Shown here piece by piece: positions 1-11,941 of a stretch of DNA of 64,000 nt (the first letter of the stretch is position 1; each line of letters begins with the position of its first letter). Made by a program: the position numbers and the translations under genes. Origin of the DNA: Halisarca cf. caerulea (Eukaryota; Porifera; Demospongiae; Chondrillida; Halisarcidae); NCBI GenBank assembly GCA_963170055.1, contig CAUJGJ010000397.1:10601801-10665800 (forward strand). Reading direction: 5' to 3'. The notes under the pieces are model-generated. The model was given only the letters and a program-made list of their open reading frames with translations. It ran no database searches and was not told where the DNA came from.

Positions 1-2
1 GA

Positions 3-3000
3 CGATGGAAAGAAGGGGAATCAGAGGAAGCAAAAAGAGCAAGGCTGGAGAAAGATAGGCTACGTAAGAAGCAAGCTCGGGAAAGAAAGCAGAGTAAATC
101 TATGGAGGAAATTGGACTTTCAGAACAGCAGCAAATCGCACCACTGACCAAGTCTGAAGCACAAATTGTCTCGAACAGGGACAAATTCTTAAGGGCTATA
201 TGTAATGGACCGTCTTGTGCATGCTTTGCATGTCTAAAGTTGTGCTATAAAGAGAATGCTTATTTATGTTCAAGTGAGGATGCAAATAAAGTTACATCAC
301 ATGTAACTGGAAATTCACAATTCGTTACTGCTGAATGGTTCTGCAATAGATGTATATCAGCACTGAATAGGAAGAAAATTCCCAGCACTTCAAGGTGGAA
401 TAGAATGAGTACTGCTTCTGTACCTAAAGAACTTCAAGACCTGAACAGCATGGAAGAGCGCCTCATTGCACGTGTGGCACCATTTATGAAGTTAGTTCTT
501 CTGCCACGTGGTGGACAAAGAGGAATAACTGGACAGGTGATCAACTTTCCATCACCCATGACTGAAGTCTTAAATCAACTTCCACGACCAGCGACTGGTA
601 GCGACATTGTGTACATAAAGCCACCCACTGCATCGAAAGAATCCAAGTCATTGTATTATCGGTGTCGCTATACTATTGTAATGAATGCATTGCAATGGTT
701 GAAAGAAAACAACTCTGCTTACAAGAATGTGAAAATCACAGAGCATTGCCAGGAGAACTTTGTGGAAACTGAAAACGAGGAAGAGGCAATGGAAGAATCA
801 GGTGTTGTCCGCAGTGATTTCCTGATGCCAGATGTACCAGTAACCAACTACTTGCAAGAAGGTACTTTTCCAGTGCATCAACTTGAGAAGATCACCTGCG
901 CTCCACTGAGCATTTTCAACGATCAACAACTTGAGGTTCTGGCTTTTCCAACACTTTACCCTAATGGAAACAATGGATTTGGTACTCATGGACAATTTTC
1001 AATTACACCTTTGGACTATTTTCAATCAAGAATAATGAGTAAAGATTCACGCTGGGCCAAACACCCATCATATATATTCTGGGCGTGTAACATTGTGGAA
1101 GCAATAAAATTACAAAGTAGTATATCAATTGCTCTCCGCCTTCGAAATCCAACATCCGGAAGGAAGAACAAACAAAAGAAAACTTTGACAGCGGGAGAAT
1201 TGCGTAGCACTGGAGTAGGGGAAAATCCAGATGTTCGTGAAAACTGTTATAGCTTCATGCGAGACATTAGAGGAACTGCAGCGTACTGGCAATCAGCAAG
1301 GATACAACTGTTTGCAATGCTACGTACACTTGGTCCACCCACTTTCTTTATTACATTTAGTGCAGATGATCACCATTGGAAAGATTTGATGGTGGTTTTA
1401 GCAAGTTGCAGTGGAAGGAATATCTCCAAAGAACAAGTGGATGAGCTGTCTGACAAAGAAAGAAGAACACTTATGACAAGCAATCCTGTTGTCACAGCAC
1501 GCCACTTTCAACACCGTTTCCAATGCCTAGTAAAAGAAATTATAATGGGATCTGGAAGGCCAATTGGAGAGGTAACGGATTTCTTTTGGAGAGTAGAATT
1601 TCAACTCAGAGGATCACCACACATTCATTCCTTGTGGTGGATCAAAGATGCCCCTAATCTTGATACGGTAGAGGGAAGAACGGCAGCTCCTGACTTTATC
1701 GATCGTTACATTTCTGCCAGAATTCCAGAAGAAGGATGTGGTGAGGACAGCTTGCGGTCTGTAGTTCTTCGAGTTCAGAAACATAATCATACGTCTACTT
1801 GCACCAAGAAGGACAAAAGAAAAAAATCAAAAGAATGTCGTTTTGACTTTCCACAACCTCTATCGTCCACTACTCGTCTCAAGAATAATGAAGATGTAGG
1901 TAATAAGTCCCGGTTCTATATTCTCAGGAGAATTGATGGTGAAGAAAACGTCAACCCATACAATGCTCCACTACTTTTAGCATGGCAGGCCAACATGGAT
2001 ATACAGTTGATTGGATCGGTTTATGGGACAGCATCTTACATTTGTTCATACATGTGCAAAGGTGAGAGCGAAGAGGTGAAAAAGGCTATCAGTGATTCCC
2101 TCCAATCACTTGCACCCAATGCTTCACTTCGAAAAAGATTATCTAAATTGGGAAACACTATGCTTTCACATAGGCAGCTAAGTGGCCAAGAAGCAGCCTA
2201 TCGGTTGTGCCACTTACCATTGAAGGATTCGTCGCGTAAAGTTGTCTTTGTCAACACTGTTCCTCCCGAAAAGAGAACAAGGATTCTCAAGAATCGGTCC
2301 GAGTTACTTGAGCTGGATGACATGGATACAAATCTTTTTCAACCTGGACTATTTGACAGATATGCTGCAAGACCACAGGAAGATGAATTTGAGAAGATGA
2401 CGTTGGCTCACTTTTCTGTATGGTATGATAGTGTATATTGGGATGACACACCAAAGGGCAGCAGCAGTGGGCGTCACATTCAGCCTCGATTCCATTTGCA
2501 AGGCAATCTGGGATGGATCAAACTTCGTACAAAGCAAGCGTGCCTTCGAACACCCATTATGACACCACAAAGTCACGGTGATGACTATTACTATTCACTG
2601 TTGCTGTTGTACACTCCGTGGAGATGTGAGAAGGAGGACTTACTTCAAAAGCATGACAGCGCATTGTCAGCTTTCATTGCTCGTGAAAAGGAGATGAAAG
2701 TGCTGAATTGTGAACACCATACTTTTGCAGAGGAAGTACAAAGAGCGGTGCAGCAATTGCAAGCAGTTTCCGATGGCGCATACATGGATTTGGTTGCACC
2801 AAATGTTCAACATGGTGAACGGGAAGATGCTACTCATGTACCAGAGGAACTGGACCATGGTTTACACAACGCTGAAAATTATGTCCAAGATGAACAGGTG
2901 GATGTAGATGCTCTTCCCACAGTAGCAGATGACGATAATGCCAATGGAGCCCTCACACGCATGCGTCTCACTGATAAGGCCTTCACAGAATTGGTATGCA

Positions 3001-5516
3001 ATTTGAATGCAAAACAGAGAGAAGCATTTGACATGGTAGTACAGTATACAAGCTCGTTACACAAATTTCATCTCGGACAGGAGGCCCAACCTAAGCCCAT
3101 CCGCATCTTCATAACTGGCGGTGCAGGGACGGGAAAGTCTTACGTGATTCGTGCCATCAGAGAACACATTGAGAGGTCAGTGCAAGGAAGTGAGGAAGTT
3201 CATGGATGCATGGTCATGGCACCAACAGGTGTAGCTGCATTCAATGTGGACGGCCTAACAATTCACAGAGCACTTAATCTTCAAGTTGAACATAGAAGAT
3301 CTGCCTACCATTTAAAGTTAACGGCTGTAGCACTTCGAGAGCTGAGGATGCTGTGGAGAGGCATACATACCATCATCATTGATGAAATTAGCATGGTATC
3401 GTATGAGGTTCTTCAGTCTGTCCACTATCGACTGTGTGAGATATTTGCCAATGATGACATCTTTGGAGGACTAAATGTGATTGCAGTTGGTGACTTTTAT
3501 CAGCTTTCACCTGTCAATGGACACTTTGTGTTTAGTGTGACAAAACTCCAGTCGAAACGCTTGGCATCTCACCTTTGGAAGGACTGCTTTCAAATAGTAG
3601 AATTAACTGAAAATGTGAGACAGCAAAAGGATTCGTCCTTTTCAGACCTGTTGAATCGTGTTCGAGTAGGAAAGCAAACGGAACAGGATATCAAGTTGCT
3701 GGAAAGTCGCATGGTGGCAGGAAACAACATTGATCTATCAAAGCCACCATTTGAAAAGGCTCTTAGGTTGTTCCCTCGTGTTGCAGATTGCAATGCATTT
3801 AATGAAGGAGAATTGATGAAACTGTCTTATTCTACCCCAATCTTTGAATTTGAAGCAAATCATGTGCTTTTAGAAAACAGAAGATCGACTTATGGGGCAG
3901 TCTCGTATGAGAAAGTGACTGAAGAATTAATTCCAGAGGATGACAAGGAATGTGGCGGACTACCAAGAAGGCTAAAGATGGCACTAGGAGCTGAAGTCAT
4001 GCTACGACGTAACATCAAGTGTGGAGATGGGCTAGTGAATGGAGCCCAAGGAGTAATTGTGGGATTCAAGTGGGGTGGAAAACAGAATACACAGCCCTCA
4101 CGTGGAGCCTTACCTGAAATTGTATATGTAAAGTTTCACGATCCAAGAGTTGGACAGTTTACCAAAGTGTACATCCCCAATGGACAACAAGAGGCAGTGG
4201 CCATTGAACCCATGTCGGTGCGATTCTATGGACGGCAAGGCACTGTTCTACAGCGGACTCAGATACCCTTGATTTTGTGTTGGGCTGCCACTTTACACAA
4301 AGTGCAAGGTCTGTCACTTGATTCTGCTGTGTTGGACCTCGGAGAGAAAGTTTTTGAGGCCGGAATGTCTTATGTGGCATTAAGTCGGGTGAGGACATTA
4401 AATGGCATAGCACTGGTGAAATTTGAACCCAAGAAGCTTTATGCCAACAAAAGGGTGGACAAGGAAATGGAGCGTTTGAGAAGTATACAGCACGTCATAG
4501 GTTGTAGTCAGCCAAGTCAAGACAATTCAGAGGTGCTGCCGGTGGATTTGTCACAGTCTCAGGAGGATGAACCACCCACTTCTCTTCAAGATACAAGCAT
4601 GATGGAAACAGATTTGGATGACTTTTTGAGGGACATCTTGGAGGAAATGAAGAGAGTCGTACCAGTAATACAATTATCAAGTCAAGAAATTCACACAACA
4701 TGTATGAAAGAGGTGAGAGAATTTATGCAGAACATTCAGGACATTCTCAAAAGTAAAAAGAAAGAGTCAATGGAAGAATTAAAGGAATTGATGGAAGCTA
4801 AGAAGATTGCTATGAATACTTTAATAAATGAGGTTAACAAACAGGAAAATGACATTTTCAATGTGGAAACTCATGTGGTGGACATGTCTGTACAAGAGGA
4901 ACTTTTGCCCTCATTTACATCACAATATGTTCCAGTGAGGACCACGGGTGATGGGAACTGTATGTACAATACCATCTCCATTGCACTGCATGGTACAGAA
5001 GAATATACAGCACATCTGAGAGCAATCACTGTGTACAGCTTATTACAAAATAAGAAGCATATGTTTGAGGTGATGAAGCCTAGTACACAACTATTATTAC
5101 GTAATGTGGATCGAAATGAAGAAAATATTACAGCAATTACAGAAAGGGAATGGAGCAAACTTTTGCAAGAAGCAGCTCAAGACCAATGCTGGGGAAATCA
5201 TTTCCACTTGCATGCCTTGTGTCTTATGTTAAAGAGGCCCATATACATGTATGGCTATATGCGACACAGAAGTGTAGGAGAACTTGGCAGAGTGGATGTA
5301 AACAGTTCATCTGTGGAGATTGAACGATTGTTTCAACAGAAAGACAGGAGAATGAACAATCACATCAAGTACTTGCCTTCAGTTGAAGACTACCCCGCCA
5401 TCAGAGGCTTTTTCGACTCTTCTCATTTCACAGCATTATTGCCAACAATGTCCACATCTCACTTTTTTTTCAAACCCTTTGTATCATTTAGGTCTCACTG
5501 GGGGTGTGAAATGTAA
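3..5516 (+). CDS. Helitron Rep/helicase with C-terminal OTU domain (5' end cut by window)
   Basis: Rolling-circle transposon protein: a HUH Rep nuclease fused to a PIF1-family helicase and an OTU cysteine protease-like domain. The frame is open to base 3 with a Lys/Arg/Glu-rich stretch typical of Helitron N-termini, so the first Met at 102 is probably not the real start. Counting from that Met (1804 aa to the stop): HUH motif GSPHIHSLWW near residue 505, Rep tyrosine motif YICSYMCK near 650, Walker A GGAGTGKS near 1010, Walker B IIIDEISM near 1090, helicase motifs LHKVQGLSL near 1398 and SYVALSRVR near 1423. The OTU part has DGNC near 1616 and SSHFTALLP near 1774, supplying the Cys and His of the triad. 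No stop or frameshift is visible, so this copy may be recent. The element's 3' hairpin and CTRR end were not found. Confidence 0.93.
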   Translation, partial: RWKEGESEEAKRARLEKDRLRKKQARERKQSKSMEEIGLSEQQQIAPLTKSEAQIVSNRDKFLRAICNGPSCACFACLKLCYKENAYLCSSEDANKVTSHVTGNSQFVTAEWFCNRCISALNRKKIPSTSRWNRMSTASVPKELQDLNSMEERLIARVAPFMKLVLLPRGGQRGITGQVINFPSPMTEVLNQLPRPATGSDIVYIKPPTASKESKSLYYRCRYTIVMNALQWLKENNSAYKNVKITEHCQENFVETENEEEAMEESGVVRSDFLMPDVPVTNYLQEGTFPVHQLEKITCAPLSIFNDQQLEVLAFPTLYPNGNNGFGTHGQFSITPLDYFQSRIMSKDSRWAKHPSYIFWACNIVEAIKLQSSISIALRLRNPTSGRKNKQKKTLTAGELRSTGVGENPDVRENCYSFMRDIRGTAAYWQSARIQLFAMLRTLGPPTFFITFSADDHHWKDLMVVLASCSGRNISKEQVDELSDKERRTLMTSNPVVTARHFQHRFQCLVKEIIMGSGRPIGEVTDFFWRVEFQLRGSPHIHSLWWIKDAPNLDTVEGRTAAPDFIDRYISARIPEEGCGEDSLRSVVLRVQKHNHTSTCTKKDKRKKSKECRFDFPQPLSSTTRLKNNEDVGNKSRFYILRRIDGEENVNPYNAPLLLAWQANMDIQLIGSVYGTASYICSYMCKGESEEVKKAISDSLQSLAPNASLRKRLSKLGNTMLSHRQLSGQEAAYRLCHLPLKDSSRKVVFVNTVPPEKRTRILKNRSELLELDDMDTNLFQPGLFDRYAARPQEDEFEKMTLAHFSVWYDSVYWDDTPKGSSSGRHIQPRFHLQGNLGWIKLRTKQACLRTPIMTPQSHGDDYYYSLLLLYTPWRCEKEDLLQKHDSALSAFIAREKEMKVLNCEHHTFAEEVQRAVQQLQAVSDGAYMDLVAPNVQHGEREDATHVPEELDHGLHNAENYVQDEQVDVDALPTVADDDNANGALTRMRLTDKAFTELVCNLNAKQREAFDMVVQYTSSLHKFHLGQEAQPKPIRIFITGGAGTGKSYVIRAIREHIERSVQGSEEVHGCMVMAPTGVAAFNVDGLTIHRALNLQVEHRRSAYHLKLTAVALRELRMLWRGIHTIIIDEISMVSYEVLQSVHYRLCEIFANDDIFGGLNVIAVGDFYQLSPVNGHFVFSVTKLQSKRLASHLWKDCFQIVELTENVRQQKDSSFSDLLNRVRVGKQTEQDIKLLESRMVAGNNIDLSKPPFEKALRLFPRVADCNAFNEGELMKLSYSTPIFEFEANHVLLENRRSTYGAVSYEKVTEELIPEDDKECGGLPRRLKMALGAEVMLRRNIKCGDGLVNGAQGVIVGFKWGGKQNTQPSRGALPEIVYVKFHDPRVGQFTKVYIPNGQQEAVAIEPMSVRFYGRQGTVLQRTQIPLILCWAATLHKVQGLSLDSAVLDLGEKVFEAGMSYVALSRVRTLNGIALVKFEPKKLYANKRVDKEMERLRSIQHVIGCSQPSQDNSEVLPVDLSQSQEDEPPTSLQDTSMMETDLDDFLRDILEEMKRVVPVIQLSSQEIHTTCMKEVREFMQNIQDILKSKKKESMEELKELMEAKKIAMNTLINEVNKQENDIFNVETHVVDMSVQEELLPSFTSQYVPVRTTGDGNCMYNTISIALHGTEEYTAHLRAITVYSLLQNKKHMFEVMKPSTQLLLRNVDRNEENITAITEREWSKLLQEAAQDQCWGNHFHLHALCLMLKRPIYMYGYMRHRSVGELGRVDVNSSSVEIERLFQQKDRRMNNHIKYLPSVEDYPAIRGFFDSSHFTALLPTMSTSHFFFKPFVSFRSHWGCEM

Positions 5517-7413
5517 TAATTATTGTATTGAGGACTGTGTTTATGCACATGTAATTATATTTTGTAATTATTTGCAACTTATACTTTCGCCTCATGTTTC
5601 CAAAGAATATCAAAATTTGATTCGTTCCTCATATGACGCTTCATAACTGAAATCATATAGGGGCCAGAACGTGCATGCTCCCTATATTATTTCATGTATG
5701 AAGGCAATCAATAAAATCTTCTTTTTGTAGTTAGAAATGTTAAAATTGCTGTTGAAGTGTATATGCGGGATAACTAATATGCCCAAATAAAAACTTGGAT
5801 AGTAAATACTATTATAAAAAAAATCAACCATAGGCCAAACTAGAATAATTCTTAGATTCTTAGATACATACATAGGTTCTCCCCACGATGACAAAATTGT
5901 CATCATATATCACCCAGTGTGAAAGGTTATGCATAAGTTTTATGCTACTTTGAATGTAGGAGCACGTATCGCTGCTACACACGACACCATCCATTCAAAA
6001 ATTATAAAATAATCTGTGATGGTAATGACCGCTTCCTCGTGAGCGAAGCACTATTGACAACAACATTAAATATTGTTGAACTGAATCAAAAGCATAAGAT
6101 TAGCATTTTAAATGCGTTTCGTCTAAAAAGAAATACAAACTATTAAATATTAGGAAACCACTAATCTTATGCTACTATTAAAGTAACAGCATGTTGCTGT
6201 TATGCACGAAGCCATCCATGAATGAATAGCTCTTGATGGCATTCTTTAGCTTTCATGTTTTGTGAAGCACCTCTTGGTCAACAATGTATTATTGTTGAAC
6301 GTGATAGTCTAACCTAAGCAAATTAGATAGAAACCAAAACTGAATTTTTATGCAATTAGACTACATTTCCATGCAGACTCGAAGTCTGTACAGCTTTTAC
6401 AACGCCCCTGTTCAGAGTCCAGTTATTCAGGGCATCTTGCAAATGCATGTAGAGTAGTTATTGCCCCTATAGATAAGGTGGTTGAAATTTAGAGTCCATG
6501 TTTGAGCAACACTTGTAATGAGCCATTTGCATTTAATAAGCAATCCTATAGCCTATAAGGGAAGAATATATGTCATTGGGGAGTATATATTAGTCATGTC
6601 TATACATCCATAGAACAAAGGCAAATGGCTAATCATTACACATTGAACCCCATATACAGATAGTCAGTGCCACCTCAACCTTCAGTTTACACCACTCTGC
6701 AAATTGAGTACAACTATAAGAGGTTGGGAAGTATGGCACAGTATATCACCCTTTACATCCTGTACCTGCATATATTGGTACGCAGTATACGTTTCTTCTG
6801 GTATTTGCTACCTTCATTGGTATGCAGTACCTTTTCCCATAGTACCTACCTTTGGTACACAACTTCCAGTGCCTTTGATGGTAAACAGTACATTAGTATA
6901 GTCTCACATATTGGGCTATGCACATTGCACTGCCCAATGGAGACTTGCATAGATCACAATGATCATACTATTGACTACTTGTGGCCAATTTTGGATACCT
7001 TGTGCACCTTAGCACGGAAAAAATATTACTATAACATGCTGACTGTATTGATCTGCTGAAAGATCACATTGTATATTCTGTTCTTTATTCTATAGCTACA
7101 CATTTAAGTGATTCTGGCGGATCACACAAAGGTACACCTGTACCATTATATGTATAGTATTTTATTGCACCATTTTTATTTTGGATTGGAGGAGTTTTAC
7201 GGACTCTTGCAGACCCTAGTTAAAACGAATCCAATCCTCTGGGATGCAAAGCATGCCTACCTCCTCGTGGTGCATCCTGGGACTACTATTATTATAGTAG
7301 TGCAGAATGGCATGCGTATTAACTTTTATTGAAATTGTCACTGTCATTTATAATTAATAAAACTGACTAGATCCTGATCCCAATATATTGTCTGGATTAT
7401 TTGATGCTAAAAC

Positions 7414-7415
<2 letters not shown>
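5517..7415. other. Non-coding flank downstream of the Helitron ORF
   Basis: AT-rich stretch with no convincing coding exon. It holds a diverged direct duplication (about 5962-6082 and 6190-6304, both ending in a TATTGTTGAAC-like string), an inverted pair AGCATAAGATTAG (6091-6103) / CTAATCTTATGCT (6161-6173), and an inverted pair around GCCATTTGC (6513-6530) / GCAAATGGC (6621-6640). Short palindromes near 7241-7295 could be part of a Helitron end but lack the expected hairpin-CTRR arrangement. Confidence 0.5.
5962..6304. repeat. Diverged direct duplication, about 120 bp per copy
   Basis: Two copies, about 5962-6082 and 6190-6304, share the order ATCGCTGCTA.., CCATCCAT, TGATGG, GTGAAGCAC-like and ATTGTTGAAC. 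They are separated by a short segment with the inverted pair AGCATAAGATTAG/CTAATCTTATGCT. No coding potential. Confidence 0.4.

Positions 7416-7465
<50 letters not shown>
7416..7465. repeat. (AC)n microsatellite
   Basis: Pure CA/AC dinucleotide run of about 50 bp. Confidence 0.97.
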
Positions 7466-7469
<4 letters not shown>

Positions 7470-7537
7470 ATAATTATACACCACTACACAAAGCCACGCA
7501 TTACTCAGGGATCTTTCAATTCTGTGAGGATGATCTC

Positions 7538-7599
7538 CAAGTGATTCGAGTTTCCAGGGCCGTAGGCGGCCCACGAGTTTTTTAAACTCGAATCACTTG
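7538..7599. repeat. 62-bp palindromic mini-element
   Basis: Perfect 16-bp inverted termini CAAGTGATTCGAGTTT / AAACTCGAATCACTTG enclose a core with GGGCCGTAGGCGGCCC and CACGAGTTTTTT. A near-identical copy lies at 48381-48441. Related right-end hairpins occur at about 46873-46930 and, split by an insertion, at 53515-53524 plus 61941-61994. It looks like a very short foldback element or the terminal hairpin of a larger family. Confidence 0.75.
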
Positions 7600-7741
7600 T
7601 TGGCCACTTCCCTTTACCTGTGTCTTGGAAGTCATCATCACCTGCAACATTAGTATTGTAGAGAATCATGCTGCATGCAATAACAAAAGTGTGTTTTGGT
7701 TGTATGCTTGCATAGTAACGTGCTTGGAAAGCACACTGTAC

Positions 7742-10700
7742 CTAACTTTCTTTTCCCTCCATTGGGCTTGAGTGATCTTGAAGTTCTTGGCCTTGGATCA
7801 CTTCTTCCTCTCCATCTAATGCAAACCCGACATGAATAAATGCACATATTCAATCTGCATGTATATTAAGTCTTTCGCTGCTATATATCTATAGTTTAGC
7901 ACGGTTCACCATTATTCCCAGAAGTAATTCCACTAATGTTAAAGTTGGACTCAATGGCAACAGACAAATCCGCAGGTGCTGCATGGAGACATGCCAATAA
8001 ATTGTATATGTGTGCATGTTCATGATTCTCAGAATTCATGACACTCAGCATAATGTGGCATTTGGCATACCTACTGGAGTGCTGTACTCTAATTTTCTCT
8101 GACTGTCCATCTGTACTTTCTGCATGAAGAATTATGATAATAATCAAACATGAAATGATCCATGCAAGTACTTACATAAATACAAATCTACGTTAACTAA
8201 GCATACTATATATTGGATTATATATATACGTACTTATGAAAGACAGTACACTGTCCCATTATTTGTACTTACCATTGTCTGTTTCCAAGTCTTCTGGTGT
8301 CTCGCGTGACTTCTTTGCAGAAGGGCTTTCTACATGTTTGTCAATGAAGTAATATAATTATGCATGTTTGTGTTAAATTCATTTTCAATCATTTTGTTTA
8401 TGCTGAGGTTTCATACCAAAATCAGACTCTGAGGTAGAAATCTCCTCATAATATGTATATGTCCCACTTTTGCTTGATAGAGTTGTACCTGTATTAATAT
8501 AATTATATTATAATAACAGTTCTTGAAGTTAATCATGCTCTGTACTTGTGGCATAAATATTACGAGTATCAATTTTGATATAGCTTACTGATTTGGGCCT
8601 GTCGTTTGCCTCTCCTGCCTTCCCTCATTTTGAGTTTCCTAGCAACACTGTCTCTTGTTTCTGTAAAGGAGGTATTAAATTTAAAGTATGTTTACTTATT
8701 TCTCTTCTTCAGTTGAAACTGATATGTATCAGTCTAACCGTGTGGCAATGCCTGGAAGAATGTATCTGGAATGTCCTTATAAGGGATGCAACAACAACTC
8801 ATAGGTACTGATGTGTTGTCCCTTCTTATGACATCCTGTTCAATACCAGGCTTCAAAAAATGCTGCGTTGTTCGTGACTTGCAGCCTTTCCTCTTCCTTA
8901 GGAGCATGCGGAGGATAGACTCCTCCACGTGTGCTATGTTGTGCCTGTCCAGCAGAGTGAGAAAGGCAGGAATTCTGATGGCTACTCCCTCAATTTGCCC
9001 CTCCGGGGTGTGGTATGAGATGGAAGGATTGATGACTGTCAGTACCTACAGGTATAGTATGACACATACATGATACGTATATATGTACGTATGTGGCTTT
9101 TTATACTAATTGTACATATTAAAATGATCTATGATGCTTTAAAATTTCAATCATGATTGGTATACAAACCTCGCTCATTGACGCTACTGTAGCCAATTCT
9201 TCCATGTACTTGCCAATGGGAATTTCTTTTGTTTCCCTTGTCCCTTGGTATGTACATATCAAAGGCACCATCTCTTTCAAGAAGAATGTCTGAATAATGT
9301 CTGCTTCAAGGTGAACTTTCTTTGCAATCTAAAAGGTGACACAAACTGCTTAGTGTACCAATTCGATTTCTGTGTAAACTCTTTATAGTACCCTTGTGGT
9401 GCTTAAAGCCACATATTATAATTCCCATAACATTGTAACAGTTACTTGAACTTTATTCAGAATCTATATGGCAAGTCTTTAGCAGAATGGCTTGAAATGT
9501 GTAGTTCCTGTAGCTGTATAAATGTTTGTAGTGAGATTTATTACTGTATGCATGTGCATGACATTGTGTATGTACAGTGGAAACTCATTGTATGGAATCC
9601 CAGTGGGACACTTAAAAAATTCTTCTTTAAATCATAGATTCACTATAACCAGTTACATTTTCACAAGAGAACATTCACTTCGTCATGAGTATATATTCAC
9701 TATATGCAGAAATTCATTGTAAGAGATCTTTTGTAACGATTTTCCAATACAACAATGCTTACCTTTTTCGTTAGCCATAGAAGTCTTGAATAGCCCACTG
9801 CCAGTCGTTCATCAACTGTTCCTCCTGTGGCTTGCATGACCATAGTTTTAAGGTCATCCAGCTTGGTTGGTGGTAGTGACTCCAACTTATGACCCATCTT
9901 CAGTAACCCCTGCACTGCCCTATGAAGTGATGGTCGCATCTCGTTCACTTTCTCTACAACTTTGAGATTGTATGTTAACTCATGGACAAAGGGTATTAGC
10001 GTGATCATGGCAATGTACCTAGGGTAGATTTAAGAGACTCGTTTACAAGTCATGTAAATGTTTATGTAGTGTATGCATGGTATTGAAATAATACATTGCA
10101 TCAGATTTCCTCTCATACCTCTCTTCTTCTTGTGCTAATGCTTGCACAATGAAGGTGTTTGCACAATTAATGGGGACAGTGCATGTGCTACTGGTCATTC
10201 TGGAGGATCCAATTACCCCACCACCAAAACTGTTTATTATGAATGCCTTCATTTGCCTGATATCTGAAGGATCGTCGTAGACAAATGGCAATCCAGCCCA
10301 CAACATTTTGTTCAGTTGGGCATCTGTTATATCTTTGATAACCTTCCCTCTCTGGCAGGCTGCAGCAACACAGATTTCAGATGCTGTTGTCTTACCCTTA
10401 TTCTTGTCCCCGAAAGCTACTGGGATGTAGCAGTTTCCGTATGTTTTGATCATAGACTCGTACATGAGGGACATGATGGTGGCAGCTGTATATTATATGT
10501 ACATTTGAGTCATGTCAGAAGTGTATTCATCATAGTAGGTGATATATATTGCTGATGAATAATTGGCTCACCAAGCAAAAAAAGTGTACTTGTGTAATTG
10601 TTCCCTGTGCACGTTTGGAGTACTTGGCATACTTTCTTGATGGAAACCTTCCCAGAGTCCACTTTGACTTTTGGCGGAACAATTACACCAATTGCCTCCA

Positions 10701-11903
10701 TTATCCCTGTATGGGATCATTTTCACGAGCATATTGTACATGTTTGCATTTTCGTCCTGCATGTTATTTATTCTTATACCATTTACCTGGTAGTATGATG
10801 GGAGGATTTTCCACTGGTTGACCTAGGGAATCAATCACTGTGTTCTCATCAAATACATATATACTGCTCCCAGGCTGCTTGCTGAGGCAAACTGCAGCTC
10901 TCTTTGTATCTTGTAACCTAAAGACATGATTATTGCATGGTTTTGTATATGATATGTATACATGTACATATATATACAGGGTTTCATTTAGCACCCCCTT
11001 GCCAGAGTCTCCCCCCCTTGGAAATTACGTTAGCCTTATTTTTGTTAAAGATGTAAAATTGAATACAAAACTGCATGAACTCAACACAAATAAGGAGTAT
11101 AGAAGGAGAATCTAGTGTTTTAAAACCTAAACAGCTGTTCTTTTACCTTATCTGTTCCACATATCTACAATCCCTTTGAGGTCAAAGAGTAATTCTGTGC
11201 CACAATCAACCTTGAATGGTCGAAAATGGCCTCAGATACCACCTTATATAACCTAAAAACTCCAATTTTCCCTGCATGGGGGGAGCATGCCCCCAGACCC
11301 CCTAGCTATATACGTATGTACCCCTACAACTCTACTACGTACATATCCGCACATCCTTGCATGTGTTTTTTTAGACATTATGATACCATGTGCGTATATA
11401 TGAAACTACCAGCATGTCTTGCATGAACTGTGATACTGAAGCTTCCCCCCCAAAACATTAATCCTAGATAGGACCCTGATATTATATGTAGGTGCTTGGT
11501 GTCAAATCAGCACTAAAAATCTGGTCATCTCATCATGTCATTTGAGAACCACAAATGAGTCTGAAAATGCACCTCTTAGGGTATAAATTCAAAATGCCCC
11601 CAGACCCCCTAGAAAATGCGCTATCGTGCGCACTCCCTTTGCCCCCCCCCCCCCCATGTTTATCGTAAGCATTGTTTTGCCCCCCCTTGCCCATTTTTCT
11701 GAATGAAACCCTGTATTATATTATACAGTCGAACCTCGTTAGTGAGTACACCTCGGGACCCTCCAAATTGCTACTCACTATCAGTAGTACTTGCTAACCA
11801 TATAGATTAGTAATATGGGTTATAAGCTGGGGTATCATATATCCTTGTACTTCCTAACCAGGTATTACTCATTAACAGTGTTCTTACTAACGAGGTTATA
11901 CTG

Positions 11904-11941
<38 letters not shown>

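Noticed and set aside
7230..7370. Helitron 3' terminus (GGATGCA..TGCATCC palindrome, CTAG)
   Set aside because: The hairpin is too loose and too far from CTAG, and no typical end follows.
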